DNA of 64,000 nt from positions 162,194,792 through 162,258,791 of the forward strand of contig NC_072892.1 in assembly GCF_027943255.1 (NCBI RefSeq), read 5' to 3'. The notes beneath the pieces are model-generated. The model was not told where the DNA came from, ran no database searches, and worked only from the letters and a program-made list of their open reading frames with translations. Numbering within the stretch: position 1 is the stretch's first letter; each line of letters starts with the position of its first letter. The stretch comes from Anastrepha obliqua. Taxonomy: Eukaryota; Arthropoda; Insecta; Diptera; Tephritidae. Below are positions 40,347 to 51,422 of this stretch, piece after piece. A program made the translations under genes and the position numbers.

Positions 40347-43210
40347 TCTATATATATAAAAATTAAGCCGAAAAAAAGTGTGCATTTGTCTCCGGTAATC
40401 TCAGCAACGCGTGTAAGGAAAACAATGAAAGTTTCACACATTGTTGGTGTTGCTTTGGTAAAGGTTTCTGTGAAGTTTGGTTGAAATCCGATAACGCGTG
40501 TGTGTGCGGTGCGTCGGTTAAGTGAGTGTGTTTTTGCTATTTGCCGCACGTATTTTTTGTACCGCACATAGCATTCATTAGAATTGAATACATTTTGGTC
40601 GTGTGTGTCTGGGCCGATTATTATGAAATTTGGTATATATATATATTTTTCCACGGTGAAGGTTAGTATAATATGCTAATTGATTCCACTCGCCACCAGG
40701 TGGCGCTGCCGAAGGCCCAATCGAGGACCCGGGTAACCCTGGGATGTGTTTTTACATTGTGGGTATCAAATCAAAGCTACTGATGAGTGCTTTAATACAG
40801 AGTATTTTTTAGATCTCTGAGTGACCAGAGTCTCGAGATATAGCCGAAAAGGTGGACCAAGGTATCCTTGGATGTGTTTGTACAATATGGGTATCAGATG
40901 GAAGCTGTTGATGAAAGCTTTTAAGTGAAGTAATTTTTACTGCCCGTTTCCGGGATAAAGAAAGGAGATGGAGCTGGAGATGGAAGAGGAAAAGGAATAG
41001 CTACAGGAAGAGGAATACCACTTATTATTAAAAATTTAAAAAAAAAAGTCTAAAGAAATTTTAAAATGTTAAGGGGTTAGGGGTAGTCAGAATTTTCAAA
41101 AAATCGATTTTTTTTTTTTTGCATTTTCTTAAAGTATAATATTTTAAAAATATTGTGTAAAAATTTGAAGTGAATCCGACAAATACTTTTTAAGTTATTC
41201 AACAATTAACAAAGGGCGCTCGGCCGCTCCGGAGCCGATAGCAAAACTTTAAATGCGTTTTTCTCAAAACTATGTTTTTCAAACTGGTGAACACTGTAAC
41301 TTAAAAACCGCTACGTAGATTTCAATAAAATTTATACAGCTTTTGAAAAACATGAAAAACTTGTGCCTGATCGAAGGATTTTTTTTTTCAAAAATTTCGA
41401 TTTTTTTTTAACAATTAACTGTTGGTTTTTTTTCTAAAATCTGCAAAAAATTTTCTGAGGCCGCCATTTTGTTCATTTTGAAAAAAAAAAAAAGCTTCGA
41501 TCAGGCACAAGATTATCTATTAATAAAACTAATTTTTCTTGTCCGATTGGTTTTAGATGAATCTGCAAGGACTTGTGATGTTCACCGCAAGGGACTTCTG
41601 GAGAAACGGGCTTCACACAAGCAGCGATAACTTTTGCAATTATTAATTTTTTTTTGTGAAATTTTGGTGAAGTCAAGTTAAAACATGATGTTTTTATGCT
41701 ATGTTTTTATTTTTGTTAAATAAATTAATTAAGTAGCAAAAAAAAATTCGTGAAAATCATCATTTTTTCGGGCCTTTGACTACCCCTAACCCCTTAAATA
41801 TCCGCTTATTATATAAACGTTAATCTGAAGTCAGTTATAGCGAAAAATTCATTGTATCATTGTTGGCGTGATTGGTGATCGTTTCCTTAATTTTTTGCAG
41901 AAAGGTTATGCTAATATGAGATATTACCTATATCATTCATATATTTACGTACTACCTGTGTACTCACAAATATACGGTTGAAGCAAATATATGTCAGTTT
42001 TTTTACTTCGCCTGGAAAAGTTTATATAAATTTAAGAAGAGTAAATAGAACTTATTTATATCAGACTTCACGCAAAAAAGTCATTTGCACCTGAACACTT
42101 AGCTGGGTTAAAGCGGGGGGGAATAGAACAGTTCTCTTCTCCTTTTCCGCTTTTTCGCACACGTAATTGTATGGGATGAGTGCCCGATGGCACATAAAAA
42201 GTCACTGGAAGCGCTTGATAGGACATTACGGGATTTTCGTAGTAAAAATGAAATGTTTGGTCGTGCTTTAGTGCTGCTGGCAGGTGATTTTAGACAAACA
42301 CTGCCTCTTATTCCTCGAGCAACTGTAGCAGATGAATTGGCTGCATGTTTGAAATCATCATATTTGTGGACATGTTCAAACACTCAAACTAACTACAAAT
42401 GTACGTGTTCTAATGCAAAATGATCCATCAGCTGCTGAATTTTCACAGCAATTATTGGATATAGTTCCTGTCGATAATTTAACTGACTTAATAACTTCAC
42501 AACCAAACTTTTGTCAAATAAGTCAAACGAATGAACAGTTAATTCAAATTATTTTCCCAAATTTGCCTCAAAATTACAAAAATCATAATTGGCTTAGTGA
42601 ACGAGCCATCATGGCTGGCAAAAAATAAAGATGTGAATGAAATGAATGCGGCTGTTTTGGCTAACATACCAAGTCCAGAACAAACATATCGATCCGTTGA
42701 CACTGTTACAAATCAAGATGATATTGTAAATTAGCCCACTGTATTTTTGAATTCCTTTGATTTACCTGGATTACCGCCACACATGCTAAACTTGAAAATA
42801 GGAGCACCGATTATTATGTTGAGAAACATAAATCAACCACGACTATGTAATGGCACTCGATTAACAGTTAAGAGATTGATGAATAACGTCATTGAAGCAA
42901 CAATTTTGAATGGAAAATTCTCTGGTGAAGACGTTTTAATACCGCGAATACCAATGATACCATCGGATATGCCGGTAGAATTCAAATGTTTTCAATTTAA
43001 TATTGTATACCAAAGAGCATTACAATAAAAAAAGTAATAAAGTAAATCACATCAAACGTTTTTTAATTGCTACTACTATTTAAAACTTTCTTCATTACTA
43101 TTCATGCGCGAGAATTTTTATAAAATACACACAGTATTTTTCGGCTTAATTTAATTAATTAATCCAGATTTTTTTAAAGACGACCAGCGGAACGGGCGGG
43201 TTTTCGCTAG
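40347..43210 (+). mobile_element. Helitron copy 1, carrying a nested MITE
   Basis: Starts TCTATATATATAAAAA just after an A and ends CTAG (43207-43210) just before a T, as Helitrons do (A/T target). A short stem AGCG...CGCT lies directly before the CTAG end. Broken helicase sequence at 42163-43028 includes VIVWDECPMAHKKSLEALD (Walker B), LLAGDFRQTLPLIPR, NHNWLSERAI and [20 protein letters not shown]. The Rep domain is absent. The 5' ~16 bp is the same as in the Helitron at 59108-61852. Confidence 0.8.
41073..41793. mobile_element. TTAA-flanked MITE with 17 bp perfect TIRs
   Basis: Ends GGGGTTAGGGGTAGTCA and its exact inverse, with TTAA on both sides (41069-41072 and 41794-41797). 721 bp, no coding content. 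TTAA targets are typical of piggyBac-like elements. It is nested in Helitron copy 1; a second copy split by a mariner is at 8096-9982. Confidence 0.82.
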
Positions 43211-43214
43211 TATA

Positions 43215-43905
43215 TCTATAAAATTTCCATTAGTTTCAATAACCTCCTCGATACGGCTCCGGAATCGATTGCCTGCCCGAACCAAATGCCTTTTATTCCC
43301 CCTTATTGACCATAACGGTATTAATTGAAGCCTTCAGTGAAAAAATGGTATTATGAGGATGCTTATTGATTTCACGCCCAACTACGTCCCAAACGTAGTA
43401 AACCAGTTGATTCGGGTAACTTCGGTGTTATGTGATCATGGAAATTTTCAGCCATCAAATCTTGTGTCGCCATCGCTTTGTGTGAAGAATACTCCTTTCT
43501 TATACATGTATGGGCTACCACCGCGTACACTATCAATCCAGGGTTTCACTACTTTCTCTAGAACCTCGATACATTCGAGATCCTTGAGTAAAGAAGTGTG
43601 ACGGCATGGCATGTTTTTTGTTGCTCGCAACACCTAAGACCATAACAATGGCTGGCAATTCCGTGTGCATGACAAAAGGAACCTATGTAGGATTGCAGCA
43701 TAACCATTCTGTCATTATTTCCGAGGTTGGCCTTTTGATCTTGGTCAACATTTTTTTAAGACAGAAAAAAAACATAACATCTCAGGCTCTTCAGGGTGTT
43801 TATTTAGAAGGCTTTTTCATATTATAACACGCTGTTGTCATGTTTGCTCCAACATAAACTGTCTTCTGCGCACAACGTCGGACTTATACCGGAGATCTTC
43901 AGGAA
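43215..43905 (-). mobile_element. maT/Tc1-like transposase relic
   Basis: On the minus strand, VASNKKHAMPSHFFTQGS, then YIEVLEKVVKPWIDSVRGG and, past stops, LAENFHDHIT-like and FGT-like pieces. The order matches the middle to C-terminal part of DD37D transposases. No inverted repeats found. Confidence 0.5.
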
Positions 43906-44811
43906 CAACTCGACGAATAAGACCCTCCGAAGCATTAAGCTCCTTCACAACGGCCCTTATTGATTTTGAAGGGCACTCGTCAAAGAACACTCACTCTTGT
44001 TGAAAAAATTCTGCAGATCGGAGTATCACAACGTTCCTCGTGTGCTTTGCGAATCTTATGGTCGAATGAACGAAGGGGCGCATTTAAGAAAATTAGAGAT
44101 TTCTAATTCGGTAGGATTTGCACATATAGCCACGATAACTGCGTGTCTCTTCATTTCTTGAGTTAAGTTGTAGTCCTTCGTGCCTTATTTGAAAAAGAGC
44201 AAAAAAAATAATAATGGTTTCGGGAAGTTATAGCCTCATATATGCATGCCCTAAAATAGCGAGTGCACCCTGTAAATTATGAAAGCAACTCCTGCACCAC
44301 CAGCAACTAACTGGTAACGTAACTACTTCAATGGCTGGTCAAACAGTAACTAGTAAGTGCAGCAACACGCCCGTGATGAAGGCATAGCTATTTTTATACG
44401 TAATCGCTCCTTTGCTGCAAGAGTGTCGAAGTATGTGTTACCTCATGGAATTTGGAAACAGGAAATGGAATCACTGACCAATGGTAAAACAAGCCCACAA
44501 ACAAACGTTTAAAGGCAAATGAATAAACTTTTTTTTTTTTGAAGCTGCAAAATTTCTGCCACAGCCAAGTTAGTTTGGTAGATGCTTGCGTACAAATGCC
44601 TGTAAGTACAATCAAAAAGCAATTTGCGTTATTTTTCAATTCCAAATAAACTTCAAATTTAACCCAATTGTATGCGAAAAGAAAAATACTTCAAAATCCC
44701 AAATGCAATGCTGAATGACCCACTAACTTCGTTTATGTGGATGTGCAAGCAAAAAATTCAATTTGCTGCCTTTAGGCCATCTCAAAATGAGAAATTGTGC
44801 AACGAAAAACA
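43906..44811. other. intergenic sequence, nothing recognised
   Basis: The left part may still be transposase relic (on the minus strand, around 43906-44100). From 44290 onward nothing is recognised. Confidence 0.35.
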
Positions 44812-44964
44812 AAATTGTGAAAAAAATTATAAAAAAAATTATGAAAAAAAAAATTATAATATGAAAAAAAAAAAATTATGAAAAAAAAATTATTAGAAAA
44901 AATGATTAAACAAAATTATGAAAAAAAAGTGTTATGAAAAAATTATGAAAAAAATAAATTATGA

Positions 44965-46385
44965 AAGCAATATCGATCTGGCTGGCAAAGCGATTGCAGC
45001 GAAAGCAGCGACACGCATGAATGCTATATCGAAATGGAATAAGTATCTTGGCCATTCGGCCACACTGAGCAGGAACACCGTTACCTCTTTCGACATAGAC
45101 TATCATGTAAGTCTTCCATCACCACCCATGCTTTTCTCCTGTTCACTCCCAACTAGGGAAGAATGGAAGACAAATCTTACCGAAATCGATGGCCCTCAGA
45201 TTGTATATACGGATGGTTCAAAACAAGACGGTAAAGTGTAATTTGGAATCTTTTCCAATTCCCCTCACATCAATCTATCATTTAGATTACCCGACTACTG
45301 TAGTGTATTCCAAGCGGAAGTATGCGCTATCTGGTATGGTGCGAAAACTCTCTTAGAAAATATAGGGTTTTTCAGTAAGAGCGCTTCAACTTTTGAACTT
45401 TTATGAATAAAACACAAACGGTTTGACTTTTTTAACTAATTTTTTTTTATTATCGAGTTTGAACATATAGATTTAAGTATGAAATTCGATTTCTTTTGCA
45501 TGATCACCGCGTGCACGTTTTACGAAGTCCAATCGTTGAACCCAATTTTCGACCACTCTTTTGCATAAATCGGCCGAAATTCCAGCAATTTCGCGTTCAA
45601 TATTGGCTCTGAGCTCACAAATCGTCGCCGGCTTGTTACTGTAGACCAATGACTTCACATAACCCCAAAACGGGACGGCTTGTTAAATGGACCGTAAAAT
45701 GGCCGTAATGCTCTTAAAGTAGCAGCAAAAGAACGATTATTTTCATAAAAAATTTGCACGATTTGCAATCGTTGTTCAAGTGTGTAGCGTTCCATGATGA
45801 AATAAGTGTTCAGAATTCTGTCCACGTTATCTGGATACCGGGCCACAGTGATCATTGATCGAGAATTTCACAGCATTGCTGATCGGAGGTGGCGAGTGGA
45901 AACTACTTGCGTTACGACCAGACAAATCTGGCCATCCTACAATCTGAAACAGACAAAAACCCTTACAAGTCTTTCGAAACACGAACTAAGGCATATAATA
46001 TCTCTTATCACCGGCCACTGCCTTTTGGGCACTCACGCACGTCGGCTCGGGGTTCCTCAAAACGACCTGTGCAGATACTGCGAGGACGAAGATGAGGAAG
46101 TATCGAGCAGACATTTGCTGTGCAGTTGTCCGGGTCTAGCCAGAAGTCGACTCGCTCTTCTAGGCTCTCCAACAATTGACAATCTTTCAGTACTCTCGGA
46201 CCTGAAAATCGAATCTCTCATCAAATTTTGGAAACGAATTAATATCTTTGACCAAAATCTACAATAAAAATCTCGGTTAGGTGGGGAAATCATTTAAAAT
46301 AATGAGCTTTAGGGCAACACAACGGACCCAACTTGCGGTCTATGTGGCATTCCGATGCGGGGTCACCCTTAAACCAACCAACCAA
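44965..46385 (+). mobile_element. RNase H-bearing LINE fragment with nested mariner derivative
   Basis: The first part has an RNase H start (IVYTDGSKQDGK, then FQAEVCAIWYGAKTLLEN to 45361). The second part (45806-46267) has SLITGHCLLGTHARRLGVPQ, CRYCEDEDEEV, SRHLLCSCPGLARSRLALLG and a stop, then a short 3' tail. Between them is a mariner deletion derivative. It lies within the A-rich minisatellite. Confidence 0.78.
45362..45805 (-). mobile_element. rosa-like mariner deletion derivative
   Basis: The minus strand encodes a transposase N-terminus (MERYTLEQRLQIVQIFYENN near 45795) joined after ~40 residues to the C-terminal part (SLVYSNKPATICELRANIER, then CKRVVENWVQRLDF to a stop near 45473). 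Everything between the helix-turn-helix and the last ~60 residues is deleted. It splits the LINE at 44965-46385. Confidence 0.65.
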
Positions 46386-46978
46386 AAAACATGTATAAAA
46401 AAAATTATGAAAAAATTATAAAAAAAAACTTTATGAAAACAAATTACGAAAAAAAGTTATAAAAAAATTCTGAAAAAAAAATTATTAAAAAAAAACTATT
46501 AAAAAACAAAAACTGTGAAAAAACAATTTTATGAAAACAAAATTATGAAAAAAAAAATTATAAAAAGCAATTATAAAAAAATAATTATAAAAAAACCAAA
46601 ATTATGAAAAAAAGAATTAAAAAAAAATTGTGAAAAAACAAGTTATGAAACAAAAATTATGAAAAAAAATTATGAAAAAAGAATTATGAAAAAAAAAATT
46701 ATGAATAAACCAATTATGAAAAAAAAATTATGAAAAAAGAAATATGAAAAAAAACATTATGAAAAAAAAATTATGAAAAAAAAATTATGAAAAAAGAATT
46801 ATGAAAAAAAAAAATTATGAAAAAAAAAAATTATTAAAAAAAATTATGAAAAAAAACTTAGAAAAAAAATTATGAAAAAACCAAATTATGAAAAAAAAAA
46901 CAAATTATTAAAAAAAATTATGAAAAAAAAACTTATAAAAAAAATTATGAAAAAACCAAATTATGAAAAAACAAATTA

Positions 46979-49129
46979 CAGTGCCAGCTCGCTAATCTGA
47001 ATTAATGATTGCAGACCCTGATTCGGATTAACGAGATATTCGGATTACTGGATGTGCTGTTATTATGCTTATAATTCACTATATTCGAAAATAAAACAAA
47101 AGCCAGGATTTCAAAACAAATTTATTTTATTTTTATTAATCAATAATGAAAAAATTAAAGATTTTTATAAATACATATGTATGTATGTATTTACATATTA
47201 CGTTATTTTTTAACGTAGATAATTAGTGATGTAGGTTTGCTTGTCTTTCAGTGCACATGCTTCTAAAGCCTTGTTCCGCAATTATTTTAGCATTAATATA
47301 ATATGTAATCCGATTGCAGACCTCGTTCCTTTGCCCAATCTATTGAAATATTTAAGGCCTGCAGAGCTTCACGATTTTTAACGTGTTTCGTAATTAAAGG
47401 CTCTGGCTCCACATTTTCTGTGTCTGACTCTGAACTACTACACGAAGTATTGTCAGAGTTCATAATCCAGCTAAGAACTTCATCTTCAGAAATATGCACG
47501 TCATTGTTGCGGTGAAATAAGTTGGTTATTGTGCGAAATTCTTCTGTTTCTTCAACACGATCATTCTCTGGCAACTCTTGTTGTAACAATAATAGAGGGA
47601 TGTTATCATCTGAAGCCCACCTCTGAGAATGAATATGCTTCCAACAAGACTTTATAGAAGAATTGGGCACCCTGTCCCAAGATCGCTTAAGCAATTCACA
47701 AGCGTCCTTCAAACTGAATTGTTTCAAAAAAATGTCTGAATCATCCGCTACAGAGCTTACCAGTTCACACAAGAGATCTTTTTTGTAAAACAGCTGTGTT
47801 AGTCGTATCGTTATCCATGGGTTGAATAATACTAGTACAATTTGGGGGTAAAAACATAGTTTTATATTGCCCACATTCAGATACCAGCGGCTCTCCATGA
47901 CATTTCGCATTATCCAGTAACAATAAAGCTTTTTTGGGCAAATTATTTTCAATTTGATAGTCTTTTACCTGTGGTATAAAAGATTTAAAAAACCATTCAG
48001 TAAAAATATATGTTGTCATCCATGCATTTTTCGATGCGTAATATTCAACAATATGTTGTTTTTTAAACGAACGTGGATTTTTTGATTTCCCAACCACAGC
48101 AATGTTAAGCTTGTGAGTTCCAGATTTGTTAGCACAGCACAAGAAGGTGATTCTCTCTTTGCTCATTTTGGTACCAGGAGCAGACTTTTCTTTACAATGC
48201 ACTAAAGTTTTTTCTGGAACATTTTCCAAAAGAGTCCAGACTAATCAGCATTGTAAATTTGGTCGTCAATCAGATTTTCACTCTCGATAATGTCATAGAG
48301 CTTATTTTGAAAATCAGGTACAAGATCAGGTCTAGCAGATAAGGATTTGCCGCATATTTTCAAAATTCGCACAGAAAATCGCTTCTTAAAATTTTGCAAC
48401 CATCCGTCACTAGCGTGAAATGATTGATTCGGATACATTTTTTGATGAAGTGATTTAGCTTTTTGTCGTAAAATTTCTACTGAAATGGTTTGATGCCGTG
48501 ACCGCTTCTCTTCAAACCAAGCATACAATTTAATCTCTAATTCTTCATCCTCTCCCGATTTGAGTGTCTTGCGCTGTTTTAAAAGTTTGGCATCAGAATT
48601 CGCAGCAAATCTTATAAAAGAATAAATATGTACATATGTACCGTAATATTTACAGAATACATTTTTTACACAGGTTTTTTACCTTTTAATATTTTCAGCA
48701 TTTCTTTTTATGTCGCAAATTGTGAAGCTCCTACACCAAATTTCTTTGCTAAAACTTTTCCTGATTGTCCACGATTTACTTCTTCTATTATTTTAAGCGT
48801 ATCAGCTAATGACAGTGTTTTATGTGCACGTTTTTTTGCCATGTTATTTAAATTGATGTTTTCGCGACTAATACCACAACTAAACTATTCGCAACAAGAT
48901 AAATACACACTTACATACATAGAAGGCTCTGTATTTCAATAATATCCCGTTAGTTTTAAAATTCCGTTCATGGTTTTGTAAAAAAGCAGACTCAAAAATA
49001 AAAAAACAAAAATTCGGTTTAGCGAGCTTGCAATGAATGCGGACTATAGAGCACGTAATGCGTCATAAATTCAATTCGGATTACTGGATAATTCGGATTA
49101 CACACCTTCGGATTAGCGAGCTGGCACTG
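46979..49129 (-). mobile_element. pogo/Tigger-like transposon, 2151 bp, near complete
   Basis: Perfect ends CAGTGCCAGCTCGCTAATC and the inverse, flanked by TA (46977-46978, 49130-49131). The minus strand encodes about 510 codons: a CENP-B/Psq-type start (MAKKRAHKTLSLADTLKII at 48842), then a short intron or gap, the CENP-B HTH (LYAWFEEKRSRHQ; GWLQNFKKRF), and the DDE domain (YNAD-stop-SGLFW, ALLLLDNAKCHGE, PPNCTSIIQPMD). The C-terminus is in another frame (47293-47800). It is broken by nonsense changes near 48707 and 48241 and one shift near 47790. There are 32 residues between the second and third Asp. Confidence 0.85.
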
Positions 49130-50240
49130 TATAAAAAAAAAAAAATTATAAAAAACAATTATAAAAAAACCAAAATTATGAAAAAAAGAATTAAAAAAAC
49201 AATTGTGAAAAAACAAATTATGAAACAAAAATTATAAAAAGCAATTACGAAAACATAATTATAAAAAAAAGCAAAAATTATGAACCAAAAATTATGAAAA
49301 AAGAATTACGAAAAAACCAATTATGAAAAAAAAATTATGAAAAAACCAAATTATGAAAAAAAAATTATGAAAAAAAAATTATAAAAAACAATTATAAAAA
49401 AAATAATTATAAAAAAACCAAAATTATGAAAAAAATAATGAAAAAAAAATTGTAAAAACAAAATTATAAAAAAAAAATATAAGAAGCATATACAACAAAA
49501 TAATTATAAAAAAACAAAAATTATGAAAAAAATTATAAAAAACAATTATAAAAAATAATTATAAAAAAACCAAAATTATGAAAAAAATAATGAAAAAAAA
49601 ATTGTAAAAAAAATTATGAAAAAAATATAAAAAGCATATACAAAAAAATACTTAAAAAAAACAAAAATTATAAAAAACAATTATAAAAAAATAATTATAA
49701 AAAAACCAAAATTATGAAAAAATAATGAAAAAACAATTGTTAAAAAACATATTATAAAAAAACAAATTAGAAAAATTATGAAAAAACAAAATTATGAAAA
49801 AAAAGAATAAAAAAAATTATAAAAAAAATTATAAAACAAAATTATGAAAAACAATTATAAAACGAAAAAAATTTTAAATATTATAAAAAAAATTATGAAA
49901 AAACAAAATTATAAAAAAAATTATGAAAACAAAAATTATAAAAAAAACAATTATAACAAAATAATTATAAAAAACAAAAATTATGAAAAAAAACTTATAA
50001 AAAAAGTTATTAAAAAAAAATTAAAATACAATTATAAAAAAAAATTCTTAAAAACAAAGTATGAAAAAAAAATTATGAAAAAAAATTATGAAAATAGATA
50101 TTATCTATGAAAAAAGAAAATTATGAAAAAAAATTATGAAAAACAAAATTAGAAAAAAGAAAAATTATAAAAAAAATTATAAAAAAATTATAAAAAAAAT
50201 ATAAAAACAATTATAAAAAAAATTATAAAAAAAATAGAAG

Positions 50241-51150
50241 AATAGAATTTGAAGCAATTTTCCTGTAGCCAATAGCGCGCATTAGAAGACTTATTTAAAC
50301 AAAATTACAAAAATACACAGGTTTCAACATAAAAATTTGTATAAAAATTACGCAAAATTAATTCACTTCGTAAAAAAAACATACGGTACACTAGACAGGG
50401 CTAGTTTACTAGGGCGGCAGCCCTTGGTCGGGAAAAACCCGAGTCATTACGGTAACGTAGAACCGGCTGCCATGGGAATGGCTTTCACTTCGTCAAATTC
50501 TTCGCTTTTTTTTGCAAATTAATGACCGCAACAGCAGTTTAATCCGATTTATTTTATATACAATTTCTTAGTGGAATTTTCTTTTATTACGTTATCAATT
50601 TTTATGTGTTACAGACTACTTAAATAAAATCTTACAAATAAAAAAGTGAAACGAGACATATGATAAAGGAGTTCTGAATGTGCATATGTAATTAAATAAT
50701 ATTATATAACGGTACGGTTTACATGTTTCATACCAGTCAGTACAAAAAAAGAAGAGCGTAAATTGGCATAGGAAACCAATTAAAAAATGCCGGCACTTCG
50801 TCTTAACGAAAGGCATTATAACTGGTTATTGGAAAAAGAATACATTTTTCTTATAAGAAACTAAAAAATATTCGTAGGAGCAAGTAAAAAACTGTTTTTT
50901 CTTTGGACATAGATATATAAAAGCCAAATATTTCATTATATTATAAATAGATTAAATTAGACTAAATAGAAGTACATACAAAAGTTGTTTTACTAGTGAA
51001 AATTATATTTTACAAAGCAATACAAACCGATATTAAAAACACAAAAAAATAACGTTTAAAAAATAAAGTAAATTAACAAAATAATCAGTTGAATTTTAGT
51101 AAATACGCAGTGTTTAGTGTTTAGCTAAACGTTTTCTTAATGCAGTCATA
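50241..51150. other. intergenic sequence with a LINE 5' end scrap
   Basis: Positions 50385-50482, minus strand, match the leader of the LINE at 20927 (CATGGCAGCCGGTTCT, then ACCAAGGGCTGCCGCC and CTAGCCCTGTCTAG). The rest is AT-rich 3' flank of gwl without further features. Confidence 0.6.
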
Positions 51151-51154
51151 CTAC

Positions 51155-51290
51155 TAATGTTGTTGTTGTAGCAGCAAAAACATCCTCCATACATGTACGA
51201 GGAGTGACACTCCTTAACCGGATATATAGTAAATCCAGGTCGTTCCAGTAACGTATAACCGACTGTCGGCGGAACAGTCATACAACTAAT
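51155..51290 (-). mobile_element. short composite retroelement (LINE-like 5' and (CAA)n 3' end)
   Basis: On the minus strand it starts ACAGTCGGTTATACGTTACTGG, similar to the leader of the LINE at 20927, and ends GCTGCTACAACAACAACA, as that LINE's tail does. It lacks any coding region. It looks like a very short non-autonomous element that shares both ends with the LINE. Lies ~130 bp downstream of the gwl stop codon. Confidence 0.5.
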
Positions 51291-51422
51291 CAACTTTATT
51301 TAGAACACCACAGCTAATTTCCGTTGCATTGCTTACACGATGAATTCTAGTTTATGTGTGCAACCCCATTGAAACCAAACTCTATGCCACTCTTCAGTCT
51401 TTGTTTGCTGCGGTTTTAGGCT

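Larger units (their letters stand above)
44812..50240. repeat. A-rich minisatellite (AATTATGAAAAAAA-like), interrupted
   Basis: Three blocks of the same imperfect ~10-17 bp unit, AATTATGAAAAAAA or AATTATAAAAAAA: 44812-44968, 46392-46976 and 49132-50240. A LINE fragment separates blocks 1 and 2, and a pogo-like transposon separates blocks 2 and 3. Without these the array is about 1.85 kb. Open frames in it are artefacts of Lys/Asn/Tyr-rich repeats. Confidence 0.85.

Noticed and set aside
49844..50110. Lys/Asn/Tyr-rich ORF
   Set aside because: Product of the A-rich minisatellite, with no sequence other than the repeat.
46392..50240. CRISPR-like array
   Set aside because: Units are imperfect A-rich repeats of varying length with no unique spacers, in a eukaryotic genome.
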